Of a DNA stretch of 64,000 nt, positions 7,641 to 16,639 are shown piece by piece. This DNA comes from [Muricauda] lutisoli (nom. illeg.) (lineage in GTDB: Bacteria; Bacteroidota; Bacteroidia; Flavobacteriales; Flavobacteriaceae). Within the stretch, counting starts at the first letter, position 1. Each line of letters begins with the position of its first letter. Made by a program: the position numbers and the translations under genes. The notes below the pieces were generated by a model. It was not told the origin of the DNA. It made no database searches and worked only from the letters and a program-made list of their open reading frames with translations. The stretch spans positions 248,001 through 312,000 of the forward strand of contig NZ_JAFLND010000003.1 of assembly GCF_017313105.1 (NCBI RefSeq), in the 5' to 3' direction.

Positions 7641-8198
7641 TTGGCAACAGAAAAAATTATATTGGGAATAGATCCTGGAACCACGATCATGGGCTTCGGC
7701 ATCATCAAGGTGATCAACAAACAAATGCACTTTGTACAGATGAACGAATTGATGCTCCGTAAATATGATGATCCCTATACCAAGCTCAAGCTCATTTTTG
7801 AGCGTACCTTGGAACTCATTGATACCTATCACCCAGACGAAATAGCCATTGAAGCCCCATTTTTTGGTAAAAATGTGCAGTCCATGCTCAAATTGGGCCG
7901 TGCGCAAGGTGTTGCGATGGCAGCTGGACTGTCCAGGGAAATTCCGATAACGGAGTATATGCCCAAAAAGATAAAAATGGCCATTACGGGCAATGGGAAC
8001 GCCAGTAAAGAGCAAGTGGCCAGAATGCTTCAGAGTGTGTTGAAATTAAAATCCTTGCCAAAAAACTTGGACAGTACCGATGGTCTGGCTGCTGCGGTAT
8101 GTCATTTCTACAACGAAGGCAGGGTAGAAGTCGGGAAAAGTTATACAGGTTGGGAAGCTTTTGTAAAGCAGAATCAATCAAGAATTAAAAAGAAGTAA
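7641..8198 (+). CDS. ruvC: Crossover junction endodeoxyribonuclease RuvC
   Basis: RuvC resolves Holliday junctions together with RuvAB during recombination. The 185-residue protein carries the four acidic catalytic residues in order: D11 in GIDPGT, E71 in IEAPFF, and D144 and D147 in LDSTDGLAAAVCH. Length and motif spacing match the family. The start is TTG at 7641, two bases after the lipoprotein stop; no in-frame ATG exists before the catalytic GIDPGT motif, so the non-ATG start is well supported. Confidence 0.95.
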   Translation: MATEKIILGIDPGTTIMGFGIIKVINKQMHFVQMNELMLRKYDDPYTKLKLIFERTLELIDTYHPDEIAIEAPFFGKNVQSMLKLGRAQGVAMAAGLSREIPITEYMPKKIKMAITGNGNASKEQVARMLQSVLKLKSLPKNLDSTDGLAAAVCHFYNEGRVEVGKSYTGWEAFVKQNQSRIKKK

Positions 8199-8223
8199 TA
8201 GTTCATTGCAAATTGTCCATTGA

Positions 8224-9354
8224 ATGAGCGGAATCTATATCCACATCCCTTTTTGTAAGCAAGCTTGTCATTATTGTGATTTCCATTTTTCCACACAAAT
8301 GGGAAAAAAGGAAGCCATGGTCAATGCCATAGCAAAAGAACTGGATTTGCGAAAATCGGAGGTTGATGATGAGGTTGAGACCATTTACTTTGGAGGAGGA
8401 ACCCCATCAGTTTTATCCAATGCTGAAATTGAGCGTTTGACCCAAACCGTGTATGACAATTACAAAGTAATTGACAATCCAGAAATCACTTTGGAAGCCA
8501 ATCCAGATGATTTGACCCGCAATCGAATTGTCCAACTATCCAAAAGTCCAATAAACCGACTCAGTATAGGTATCCAATCCTTTTTTGAAGAAGATTTAAA
8601 ATTGATGAACCGGGCACACAATGCCTCCGAAGCCGAACAGTGCATCCAAGAAGCCATTCGGTATTTTGATAATATCACCATTGATTTGATTTATGGCATC
8701 CCGGGTATGGACAATGCACGATGGAAAGCCAATGTTCAAAAAGCTTTGGATTTTGGTCTGCCCCATATTTCGAGTTATGCCCTGACCGTGGAACCTAGAA
8801 CTGCCCTGAAAAAGTTTATTGAAAAAGGTCTCGTTCCCGATGTTGATGATGAACAGGCCCAAGAGCAGTTCCATATTCTGGTGGATATGTTGGAAGCTGA
8901 GGGCTTCGTCAACTATGAAATTTCCAATTTTGGGAAACCTGGGTTTTTCTCCCAAAACAATACGGCGTACTGGTTGGGCAAGAGGTATTTGGGCGTTGGG
9001 CCATCGGCACACTCTTTTGATGGAAAACATCGAAGTTGGAATATCCGAAACAATCCAACCTACATCAAAAAAATAGAAGCGGGTGTTTTGCCCATGGAAA
9101 CTGAGGCACTTTCCACCACGGACAGGTACAACGAATATGTGATGACGGGCCTGCGTACCATTTGGGGCGTGGATTTGGATAGAATAGCTTCGGAATTCGG
9201 GAAGAATTACCAAATGTATATCAATCAGCAATCATCCAAATTTCTAGAACAGGGCTTACTGCTTATCGAGGACGGAAAATTGCTCGCCACCAAAAAAGGC
9301 AAGTTTTTGGCTGATGGGATTGCATCTGATTTATTTATGCTTAATTTAAAATAG
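8224..9354 (+). CDS. hemW: Radical SAM haem chaperone HemW
   Basis: The 376-residue protein starts IYIHIPFCKQACHYCDFHF, with the radical SAM cluster cysteines C11, C15 and C18 and an aromatic residue rather than Cys after CDF. It then has GGGTPS (SAM binding) and the HemN-type C-terminal domain. The CxxxCxxCDF form, without the extra Cys of HemN, marks HemW, which inserts haem into respiratory proteins rather than oxidising coproporphyrinogen. A genuine HemN is encoded at 35387-36745, which supports this split. HemW would fit haem loading of the cytochromes encoded further right. Confidence 0.9.
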   Translation: MSGIYIHIPFCKQACHYCDFHFSTQMGKKEAMVNAIAKELDLRKSEVDDEVETIYFGGGTPSVLSNAEIERLTQTVYDNYKVIDNPEITLEANPDDLTRNRIVQLSKSPINRLSIGIQSFFEEDLKLMNRAHNASEAEQCIQEAIRYFDNITIDLIYGIPGMDNARWKANVQKALDFGLPHISSYALTVEPRTALKKFIEKGLVPDVDDEQAQEQFHILVDMLEAEGFVNYEISNFGKPGFFSQNNTAYWLGKRYLGVGPSAHSFDGKHRSWNIRNNPTYIKKIEAGVLPMETEALSTTDRYNEYVMTGLRTIWGVDLDRIASEFGKNYQMYINQQSSKFLEQGLLLIEDGKLLATKKGKFLADGIASDLFMLNLK

Positions 9355-9360
9355 TAAATT

Positions 9361-9419
9361 GTCGTTCCTGTGTAATCAGGAATCCATAAAGTTGAATTAA
9401 TTCCCGATAGTACCGGGAA
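9361..9419. repeat. Probable REP-like extragenic palindromes
   Basis: GTCGTTCCTG...CAGGAATCC (9361-9384) is a short hairpin (TTCCTG/CAGGAA) that resembles the dispersed extragenic palindrome of the GTCATTCCTGCG...GCAGGAATCC type found in many flavobacterial genomes. A second small dyad TTCCCG (9401-9406) / CGGGAA (9414-9419) follows. Copy number elsewhere in the genome cannot be seen here. Confidence 0.45.
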
Positions 9420-9439
9420 AGATTAAAAGTAACCTAAAT

Positions 9440-10192
9440 TTGATAGCCAGTATAAAACACAACTCCCGAAACTACAAAATAGACCTGACCAAACCACTTG
9501 ATATTTCCATACCCCTTAAAGGTGGCGACAAAAACGTGAACGCATGGTATCTGGACCCGCCTAAAATCGCACCGCACGAACAGGATGGGTTTGTGGGCAA
9601 GGTTAGCGAGGGCGCATCCACCAATTTCAACGATATTTGGTTCAACCCGCATTCGCACGTAACACATACCGAATGTTTGGGGCATATATCCGAAGAGTTC
9701 AATTCCATCAATAAAAAGCTAAAGAAGTTTTTCTTTTTGGCAGAGGTGATCACCGTGGCGCCCGAACAAATGGGGGAGGACTTTGTGATTTCGGAAAAGC
9801 AGATAAAATACGCTCTGGGCAACAAGAAAAGACAGGCTGTGGTTATTAGAACCATTCCCAATTTGGGAGACAAGCGCTCAAAAAAATATTCGGATACCAA
9901 TCCCACCTATCTGACCGAGGCAGCCGCCAAACATCTGGTTAAAAAAGGGGTGGAGCACCTTCTTGTAGACCTTCCTTCCGTGGATAAGGAAAAAGACGGA
10001 GGAGAACTTTTGGCGCACAAGGCCTTTTGGAACATGAATGGCAAACCGAGAAAAAAGGCGACCATCACAGAGTTTATCTATGTGCCCAATCCTGTTGAGG
10101 ATGGCACCTATTTTTTAAACCTGCAAGTGGCCCCTTTTGAGAATGATGCGAGCCCCAGTAGGCCAGTGCTGTATAAAATTGAAAAACAATAA
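9440..10192 (+). CDS. Cyclase-family (kynurenine formamidase-like) metal hydrolase
   Basis: The 250-residue protein begins with the family's first strand (IDLTKPLDISIPL) and has the metal-site segment NPHSHVTHTECLGHI at about 73-87, a variant of the HxGTHxDxPxH motif in which the Asp and Pro are replaced. The segment VEHLLVDLPSVD is also typical. Members hydrolyse amide or ester bonds with a bound divalent metal; the substrate is unknown. The start is TTG at 9440. A perfect -7 box TAAATTTG at 9435-9442 overlaps this codon, so either that match is chance or translation starts later on another unusual codon. DUF4260 follows with no gap. Confidence 0.8.
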   Translation: MIASIKHNSRNYKIDLTKPLDISIPLKGGDKNVNAWYLDPPKIAPHEQDGFVGKVSEGASTNFNDIWFNPHSHVTHTECLGHISEEFNSINKKLKKFFFLAEVITVAPEQMGEDFVISEKQIKYALGNKKRQAVVIRTIPNLGDKRSKKYSDTNPTYLTEAAAKHLVKKGVEHLLVDLPSVDKEKDGGELLAHKAFWNMNGKPRKKATITEFIYVPNPVEDGTYFLNLQVAPFENDASPSRPVLYKIEKQ

Positions 10193-10543
10193 ATGAAGAC
10201 AACCCTTAAATTGGAAGAGGCTATGATGCTCGTTTTGGGCATTTACCTTTTTAGCCTGTTGGATTATGCCTGGTGGTGGTTTTTGGTGTTGATCCTAACC
10301 CCCGACATTGGAATGTTAGGGTACCTTTTCGGGAACAGGGTTGGGGCCTTTTCCTATAATTTGTTCCACCATAAAGGAGTTGCCATACTGGTTTATCTCG
10401 CAGGCATCTACTTTTCCATACCTTTATGCCAGTTGATTGGAATAATTTTGTTCTCACACGCCTCTTTTGACAGAATGTTGGGCTACGGATTAAAATATGA
10501 CAAAGGGTTTAAGTTTACCCATTTGGGTGAAATAGGTACATAA
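10193..10543 (+). CDS. DUF4260 small membrane protein
   Basis: The 116-residue protein has LEEAMMLVLGIYLFSLL, a Trp-rich helix (DYAWWWFLVLILTPDIGMLGY) and the conserved GNRVGAFSYNLFHHKG and HASFDRMLGYGLKY motifs that define DUF4260. Function is unknown. The ATG directly follows the stop of the cyclase gene (TAAATG), so they are co-transcribed. Confidence 0.85.
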   Translation: MKTTLKLEEAMMLVLGIYLFSLLDYAWWWFLVLILTPDIGMLGYLFGNRVGAFSYNLFHHKGVAILVYLAGIYFSIPLCQLIGIILFSHASFDRMLGYGLKYDKGFKFTHLGEIGT

Positions 10544-10544
10544 A

Positions 10545-11168
10545 ATGGGTGAAGTTGTAAACATCGTTTTAGGGTTGATCTTGGGCGCAATACTCATGTA
10601 TTGGGTTTATTCCCTTTTCCGAAAAAAGAAGAACAAAGAAATTACCGAAGAACAGTCTACGGTAATCCTCAACAAAATACGAAGCGTTTGTAAACTCGTT
10701 TCTGTCGAAGGGGATTTTGCCGAAATTTATCATTATGAGAATACCAAGGACAGTTTTATGAGCTTGTTCCGTAGCAAAAAAAAGGCATTGATCGTAATCA
10801 AAGCAAAGGCACATATTGGCTACGACCTCAACAAACTGGATATGAAGGCGGACAACGATAGAAAGAAAATTATCCTGAGCCACTTTCCCGAACCCGAAGT
10901 ATTGTCCATTGAGCCGGATCTGCAGTTTTATGATATTAAAAACGGGATATTCAATAGCTTTTCACCGACAGACCTGACAAATCTTAATCAGGAGGCCAAG
11001 GAGCACATCAGACAAAAAATACCGGAGAGCGGGTTAATGGAAACTGCAAGAAATGAAGCTTTGCAGGCCGTTTTGGTAGTAGAGAAAATTGTAGAGACCA
11101 TTGGGTGGACATTGGATTATTCGGCCTTGGAAATACCCAACAAGGAAAAACAACTTATAGAAGAATAG
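10545..11168 (+). CDS. DUF4230 membrane-anchored protein
   Basis: The 207-residue protein has one N-terminal membrane helix (NIVLGLILGAILMYWVYSLF), a basic stop-transfer RKKKNK, and a soluble DUF4230 domain with the KALIVIKAKAHIGYDL and ILSHFPEPEVLSIEPD motifs. The domain probably faces the periplasm or cytoplasmic face by analogy; function is unknown. It follows DUF4260 after one base. Confidence 0.85.
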   Translation: MGEVVNIVLGLILGAILMYWVYSLFRKKKNKEITEEQSTVILNKIRSVCKLVSVEGDFAEIYHYENTKDSFMSLFRSKKKALIVIKAKAHIGYDLNKLDMKADNDRKKIILSHFPEPEVLSIEPDLQFYDIKNGIFNSFSPTDLTNLNQEAKEHIRQKIPESGLMETARNEALQAVLVVEKIVETIGWTLDYSALEIPNKEKQLIEE

Positions 11169-11169
11169 C

Positions 11170-11571
11170 ATGAAAACAAAAATCATAACCTTGCTCTTGG
11201 TGGCTGTATTTGCAAACAGTTGTGTGCAAATCAAAAACGAAGCAGAAAATTTTGACCATACTTTTGCCCATGTGGTTTATTTCTGGTTCAAAAACCCAGA
11301 AAGTCAGTCCGATAGAGCTACTTTTGAAGCATCCTTGACCAAGTTTTTGAACAATTCCCAGTATGCGAAAACCAAGTTTATCGGTAAACCGCCAAAGGCG
11401 GTTCGTGATGTGGTAGACGACTCTTTTACCTATTCCTTGATTCTCTCTTTTGAATCGGCCGAAGATCAGGCAGCCTATCAAACAGAACCTCCGCACCTTG
11501 TTTTTATTGAGGAGTGCGAAGACCTTTGGGAAAAGGTGATAGTTTATGATTCTGAAGGAATTGCGCAATGA
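11170..11571 (+). CDS. Dabb (A/B-barrel stress-response) lipoprotein
   Basis: The product of 133 residues starts with an export signal ending in a lipobox-like ANSC (Cys18). It then carries a Dabb domain: FAHVVYFWFKNPES is the first strand with the conserved HVVxF, and EDQAAYQTEPPHLVFIEE the later helix. Dabb proteins are small ferredoxin-like barrels, often dimeric, of mostly unknown function. It lies in the tight operon 9440-13703; its stop overlaps the next start (ATGA). Confidence 0.8.
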   Translation: MKTKIITLLLVAVFANSCVQIKNEAENFDHTFAHVVYFWFKNPESQSDRATFEASLTKFLNNSQYAKTKFIGKPPKAVRDVVDDSFTYSLILSFESAEDQAAYQTEPPHLVFIEECEDLWEKVIVYDSEGIAQ

Positions 11572-11927
11572 ATGTAGAGGTTCTTCGCGAAGTTTGTATA
11601 TCCAAAAAAGGTGTGACCGAAGAGTTTCCGTTTGATGAAAGCACATTGGTCTTCAAGGTAATGGGCAAAATGTTTGCCTTGGTGCCTTTGGAAAGACTTC
11701 CACCCCAATGCAATCTTAAATGCGATCCGGAACGAGCCATGGAGCTGCGAGAGGAATTTGATGGGGTCATCACTGCGGGATATCACATGAGCAAAACCCA
11801 CTGGAACACACTTTTTATAGAACAATTACCTTCAGACTTGATCAAAGACCTTATAGATCACTCGTATGATTTGGTAGTGGCCAGTCTCACAAAAAAAATG
11901 CAACGGGAGCTTAACGCTTTAGATTGA
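11568..11927 (+). CDS. MmcQ/YjbR-family protein
   Basis: The 119-residue product has the small MmcQ/YjbR (CyaY-like) fold: EFPFDESTLVFKVMGKMFALVPL, CNLKCDPERAMELREEF, and the MSKTHWNTLFIEQLPSDLIKDLIDHSYDLV segment with the conserved HWN. The family is often called DNA-binding, but evidence for this is thin. It overlaps the Dabb gene by four bases. Confidence 0.88.
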   Translation: MNVEVLREVCISKKGVTEEFPFDESTLVFKVMGKMFALVPLERLPPQCNLKCDPERAMELREEFDGVITAGYHMSKTHWNTLFIEQLPSDLIKDLIDHSYDLVVASLTKKMQRELNALD

Positions 11928-11933
11928 TTTTAG

Positions 11934-13703
11934 ATGACGGAATTAAAGGAATTTTATACCAATCAAAGAGATAAACATCAAACGGAGCAACAGCGAGAAA
12001 AGAAGAAGCTATCCATTTTAGCCACGCTCAGACTTTTGGTTTTTGTGTGTTTTTGGGCTGCGATTTATCTGTTTTGGGGCGCGACGGCCTTAGTTGTGAT
12101 ACTACCACTTTTAATAGTCTTATTTCTCTATTTGGTAACGCGATTCAGTAATGTGAAACGCCATAAAAAGTATTTGGAAAGGCTTGTTGCCATCAATAAT
12201 AGGGAATTGCAAATCTTGGATCGACGTTACCAAGATTTGCCGGATGGGAAACAATTCTTGAAACCTGAACATCCCTATGCGCAGGATTTAGATCTTTTTG
12301 GTAGAGGTTCTTTTTATCAATATGCCAATCGTACCATTTTGATGCAGGGCAGGGAAGTGCTTTCTGAATTTTTGTTGGATGGATATCCAAGGGATATTTC
12401 CAAAAAACAAGCAGCCATTCAAGAACTGGCAGAGATGCCCGAGTGGCGACAACATTTTTCCGCCTTGGCAGGGGAGACCCAACCCAAAATATCATCTGAT
12501 CTGGTCTCCGATTGGATGAAAAATCATAAATCCTTTGTGCCCAAATGGGCAGGAATCGTTCCTCCAATTTTTGCTTTAATGTCAATTTTGGCAATTACTT
12601 TGGCCGTTATGGGGGTTGTACCGGAAAGCTTGGTACTATTTTGGTACTTTATAGGTATTGGGGTCGTGGGTCGGTATGCAAAAAATATTATTGCATTTAC
12701 TGCAAAAGTATCCGAGGCACAAGAAACCATACAACAACATCAACAGTTGATTTCTGAACTGGAACAACAGCATTTTACATCCGAACTTCTATGCGAGCTC
12801 CAAAAGAAATTGTTGATCCAGGGTGAAACAACATCCAAAATTTTAAAACGCTTCTCTCAAAGTATGACCATGTTGGAACAGCAATTCAACTTGATTGTTT
12901 CCATATTTGCCCAAGGTCTTGGCCTGTATAGCCTTTACTACGCTTTTAGGGTTGAGTCTTGGATAAAAAAATATGGGCACCATGTGGAAGATTGGTTCGC
13001 TGCCATCGCCCAGTTTGATGCCTACATTACACTGGGAACCTATGCTTTCAACCATCCTGACCATAGCTATCCAACTTTGGTGGAGGGCGATATGGTGTTG
13101 AGTGGCAAAAAAGTTGGACACCCCTTGGTGGACCCTAATAAAAATGTGTTGAACGATTTTGAAATAGGAAAAGGGCGCTTTTGTATTGTTACGGGGGCGA
13201 ATATGGCAGGAAAAAGTACGTTTTTACGGGCGGTTGCTTTGCAAATTGTAATGGCGAATATGGGTTTGCCGGTAAAAGGAAGCGAAGTAAAATACAATCC
13301 TGTGAGGTTATTGACCAGCATGCGCTCTTCAGATTCCTTGGCGGATGAAACCTCGTATTTCTATGCAGAACTCAAGCGTTTAAAGTATATAGTGGATGAA
13401 CTGGAAAAAGAAGATTGTTTTGTAGTATTGGACGAAATTTTAAAAGGCACCAACAGTGTTGACAAAGCCGAAGGTTCCAAAAAGTTTGTGGAACGATTGG
13501 TGAAAAATGGATCTACGGGAATGGTGGCCACCCACGATTTGAGCCTTTGTACTTTGGCCGATGAACTTCCCGAAGTGGAAAACCGCTATTTTGACGCACA
13601 AATCGTGAATGGGGAACTGTTCTTCGATTATAAGTTCAAAGAAGGGGTCTGCCAAAATATGAATGCTTCTTTCCTGCTAAAAAATATGGATATCGTGGAT
13701 TAA
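11934..13703 (+). CDS. Membrane-anchored MutS-like ATPase
   Basis: The 589-residue protein keeps the core and ATPase domains of the MutS family but lacks the mismatch-recognition domain. It starts with two hydrophobic helices (about 28-66) and has another hydrophobic pair near 205-240. The ATPase has Walker A GANMAGKS (421-428), the Q-loop/FYAELKRLK segment, Walker B VVLDEILKGTN and the ATHDLSL switch. These membrane MutS-like proteins are common in Bacteroidota and have no established role in mismatch repair. It ends tail-to-tail with DUF4407, sharing the stop bases TTAA (13700-13703). Confidence 0.88.
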   Translation: MTELKEFYTNQRDKHQTEQQREKKKLSILATLRLLVFVCFWAAIYLFWGATALVVILPLLIVLFLYLVTRFSNVKRHKKYLERLVAINNRELQILDRRYQDLPDGKQFLKPEHPYAQDLDLFGRGSFYQYANRTILMQGREVLSEFLLDGYPRDISKKQAAIQELAEMPEWRQHFSALAGETQPKISSDLVSDWMKNHKSFVPKWAGIVPPIFALMSILAITLAVMGVVPESLVLFWYFIGIGVVGRYAKNIIAFTAKVSEAQETIQQHQQLISELEQQHFTSELLCELQKKLLIQGETTSKILKRFSQSMTMLEQQFNLIVSIFAQGLGLYSLYYAFRVESWIKKYGHHVEDWFAAIAQFDAYITLGTYAFNHPDHSYPTLVEGDMVLSGKKVGHPLVDPNKNVLNDFEIGKGRFCIVTGANMAGKSTFLRAVALQIVMANMGLPVKGSEVKYNPVRLLTSMRSSDSLADETSYFYAELKRLKYIVDELEKEDCFVVLDEILKGTNSVDKAEGSKKFVERLVKNGSTGMVATHDLSLCTLADELPEVENRYFDAQIVNGELFFDYKFKEGVCQNMNASFLLKNMDIVD

Positions 13704-14800
13704 AGTCCTTTTACCTGAACATTGTGAAATGAATCGGCCTGTAGGCGAAGCAACTCTTCTGCTTTTTCTTTTTTGTAACGGTACAGTTCCTCTTCAGATT
13801 TAATGTCCGCATAAATTTGCTGGTTGATTTCACCATCGGTTGACAACAATAATTTGCGTTGTTCCACTTTTTGGGTCACCCAAGTAGCCACCACACTTTC
13901 CTGCTCTTCAAATTTATAGTCGTATTCTCCTTTTGGGGCCAACAATTTGGCAATTATCGGAGCAGTTTCAATAGCTAAGAACAGTAAAAAGATAAAAAAC
14001 GATGGAAACCAAGGTAGCTTGCCCAGGGCATTAATACGTGCCATTAGTCCATCAAAACCATCAATGATCGGTTGGGAATTTGCAACGGCGGTATCGTAAT
14101 CGGATTGCAAAGTCGCTATTTGCGCTTCAATATTTTCAATTTTATCGCCGTTCGTTTCTTTTAATGTATTGAGTTCTGCCAATGCGGCATCGTGCTTTTC
14201 CCGTTTTTCCTTGTAGACGGGACCTTTGCCCAACAATCCTGTTCCTGCCGTGCCTTCGGCCTCGGTAATGTAGGTGTCGTAAAGGGCATTGGTCTCTGCT
14301 TCTTTGGTCGCAATTTCACTCTTCAGGTTGGCAATGTCTTGGTTCAGGTTTTCAATTTTTGGAGTGTACTGGAGTGCCAACTGTTCTTTGTTGTCCAAGG
14401 TCATGGCATTTTTTTCCTCCAAAAGCACCTGATTGATTTCCTTCTCAAAAATCTTCATTTCCAAAGGTTTGGAAATCACTACGGCAATGATCAAGGCCAA
14501 TACGATTCGCGGAGCCGCTTGCAATAATTCGCCCTTAAAATTGTCCCTTTTTTTTATGGTGGACACAATGTATCGGTCCAAGTTGAAAATGAGCAGACCC
14601 CATATCAAACCAAAGAATGTGGCTATATAAATGTTGTCAAAAACGGTGTAAAGGGCATAGCCTGAAGCGATAAAAGCCATTACGGCCGTAAAGAATACCG
14701 TGGCACCGATACCTGCATATTTGTTGCGTTCCCCGTTGGAACAAGTTTCTAAAATTTGGGTGTCCGCGCCCGAGCAGAAAATAAAAAAGCGTTGTAACAT
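13700..14800 (-). CDS. DUF4407 membrane protein with long coiled coil
   Basis: The 366-residue product has two N-terminal hydrophobic hairpins (about 28-72), a third helix near 92-112, and a long predicted coiled coil (about 130-235) with a Gly-rich break (GTAGTGLLGKGPVYKEKR). A further helix follows near 255-280, and then a charged tail. This is the DUF4407 arrangement; function is unknown. It lies downstream of the BlaI-M56 pair on the same strand but behind a terminator. No clear -7 box is visible ahead of its start. Confidence 0.85.
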   Translation of the reverse strand: MLQRFFIFCSGADTQILETCSNGERNKYAGIGATVFFTAVMAFIASGYALYTVFDNIYIATFFGLIWGLLIFNLDRYIVSTIKKRDNFKGELLQAAPRIVLALIIAVVISKPLEMKIFEKEINQVLLEEKNAMTLDNKEQLALQYTPKIENLNQDIANLKSEIATKEAETNALYDTYITEAEGTAGTGLLGKGPVYKEKREKHDAALAELNTLKETNGDKIENIEAQIATLQSDYDTAVANSQPIIDGFDGLMARINALGKLPWFPSFFIFLLFLAIETAPIIAKLLAPKGEYDYKFEEQESVVATWVTQKVEQRKLLLSTDGEINQQIYADIKSEEELYRYKKEKAEELLRLQADSFHNVQVKGL

Positions 14801-14859
14801 ATCGTGTTCTCTTTGATTGATAGGATATTAGAACGTGATTTTAGGTGATTTGTTACATA

Positions 14860-14884
14860 AAAAGCCCCAAAATAGGGGCTTTTA
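14860..14884 (-). terminator. Rho-independent terminator of the second BlaI-M56 operon
   Basis: AAAAGCCCC and GGGGCTTTT flank a short loop at about 14860-14884, and the minus strand continues into a T run. It closes the minus-strand operon 17005-14907 before DUF4407. Confidence 0.85.
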
Positions 14885-14906
14885 ACAATTTTTATGTCTC
14901 GGAAAC

Positions 14907-16637
14907 TTAGTTTTCGATGACAATGGGTTCGGTGGATAGTTTAACAACGGGATTGGTTCCATTGGCTTCGCGGGCATCAATGTTTATGTGTTGGTTTTTT
15001 TGAACCACCTCAATGGCTTTTTTACCGGATATTTCCTTTCCGTTCAAGGTAAAGCTAGCCCCTTTAGCTACCATTTTTTTGATGTGTTCAATAGGCTTTG
15101 GTGGTGCAGGAGGTGCTGGAGGCACAGCGGGTGCTGTGGTTTTTACTTCTTTTACACTTTTAAGGGCCGATGGAGGCATTGGAGGTCTTGTAGCACTAGG
15201 TGCTGGTGGTGGCGGTGGAAAATTAGGAAAGGGTTCGGCGTCTGCACGCTGTTTTTCTGACATTTTCCCATAAATGACTTTTAACCGCATGACCTCCTTC
15301 TTATTGATGACCATGTTGTTATGGTCCATATCATTGTATTTTTTGGCCAAGGCATTGTACTCTTTCATTTCTTCACGTGAAGCACTTTGTTGTAATTGTA
15401 CCTTGTTGTCGACCACGGTCATTTTTTTGGCATTTAAAAGGGTCGTTGCTGAAGTGATTGGAACGTTTTCTTTGAACTGGTCTTTGTCCATAACCACCTC
15501 CTCTACAACTACTTCAATCAAATCAATGCCTGTTGTTCTTATAACCTTTGACAAGTTTGTTAGGGTATTGTAATGTACTGGTTGAAATGTCGTGATTTCC
15601 ACTTTGGTTTCTGAAGCATCATAGCTTTGCAGATAGTCTTGGTTTAGGATTTTCGGGATTTCATTAAAATGAAAATTTTGATTTCCCAATGCTATACTGC
15701 CGTTATCAAGGAGGTTCATTTTTATGATTTGCTCAAAGGAACCCTCTCTTTCAATTTGACGATGTTCACTAAACCCAAATAACAATAGGGCAGTAAGTGG
15801 CAGAAGTAAAAAACTTCTCAATACAAATGATCTGTTTGATGTGTTTGTTTTCATGACTGTAAAACGTTTTTTGATTGATGAATAATTAATGGCATTTGCA
15901 ATGCCGATCGACTGATGTTTATTAAAATTATCGTGTGATAAGTACGATAAGATAGTATTTTGATAATGTGAACGGTCCTTGTTCTTGACAATCACGGCCC
16001 TGTCCGCCAAGAATTCGTGGTTCAGCTTTATAGCTGATTTAAATAGGTAGATAATGGGATTGAACCATAGTAATACTTGGGCAAGTTCAATAAATAGGAT
16101 ATCCAGACTGTGCCGTTGCTTGGCATGGGTTTCTTCATGTAATAGGACTTCTTGGGGTATGTTCTTCTCCTCAAATTGTTGTTGGTTCAAAAAGATATAA
16201 TTGAAAAAAGTATGGGGAGGGAGGGATTGTTTTAAAAGTACCTTAGTGATGAAATTTTCCTTGAGTTTGGTATTGGAACGGATGCGAGACCAAATTTGGA
16301 TAAGGTGTACAACAAAACGGAACCCAAATGCCAACACTCCAAGGGCATAGATGCCCCAAAGCACAGCGTTCCAATCAAAGATTGATTCTCCAAAAAGTGT
16401 TCGGGATGTATCGATTTCGGAAATTTTACCGGTTGTTGGACTGACGACATTTACGGTGTTGGGTGAAATATCCACATATTCGGTAAAAACAATATTCGGA
16501 ATAAGAAAAGAGGCCATAAGTGCACCCAAAAGAAAGAATCGCTTAAAATGATGTATGCTTTCCTTTTCCAAAACCAGTTTGTAGAAGGCCAGAAAAATAA
16601 CGAGACATGCGGTCGATTTTATAAGGAAGACTAGCAT
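14907..16637 (-). CDS. M56 (BlaR1-type) membrane metalloprotease with proline-rich linker
   Basis: The 576-residue protein has N-terminal membrane helices, the zinc motif HEETH (H167, E168, H171) followed by AKQRHSLDILFIEL, the NPIIYL helix, the HEFLADRAV third-ligand segment, and a last membrane helix near 276-294. The exported C-terminal part of about 280 residues differs from the first M56 protein. It has no TonB-C domain, contains a stretch of Pro-rich sequence (FPPPPPAPSATRPPMPP and VPPAPPAPPKP), and ends in two short strand-rich segments. It begins two bases after the BlaI stop. The signal it senses is unknown; the proline tract may span the periplasm. Confidence 0.88.
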   Translation of the reverse strand: MLVFLIKSTACLVIFLAFYKLVLEKESIHHFKRFFLLGALMASFLIPNIVFTEYVDISPNTVNVVSPTTGKISEIDTSRTLFGESIFDWNAVLWGIYALGVLAFGFRFVVHLIQIWSRIRSNTKLKENFITKVLLKQSLPPHTFFNYIFLNQQQFEEKNIPQEVLLHEETHAKQRHSLDILFIELAQVLLWFNPIIYLFKSAIKLNHEFLADRAVIVKNKDRSHYQNTILSYLSHDNFNKHQSIGIANAINYSSIKKRFTVMKTNTSNRSFVLRSFLLLPLTALLLFGFSEHRQIEREGSFEQIIKMNLLDNGSIALGNQNFHFNEIPKILNQDYLQSYDASETKVEITTFQPVHYNTLTNLSKVIRTTGIDLIEVVVEEVVMDKDQFKENVPITSATTLLNAKKMTVVDNKVQLQQSASREEMKEYNALAKKYNDMDHNNMVINKKEVMRLKVIYGKMSEKQRADAEPFPNFPPPPPAPSATRPPMPPSALKSVKEVKTTAPAVPPAPPAPPKPIEHIKKMVAKGASFTLNGKEISGKKAIEVVQKNQHINIDAREANGTNPVVKLSTEPIVIEN

Positions 16638-16639
16638 AA

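Noticed and set aside
8596..9231. Open frame of 211 residues on the minus strand
   Set aside because: Antisense shadow of hemW; no recognisable protein features.
8224..9354. Calling the first radical SAM gene HemN
   Set aside because: The cluster motif is CxxxCxxCDF without the extra Cys, and a full HemN with the YNVPGPRYTSYP start exists at 35387.
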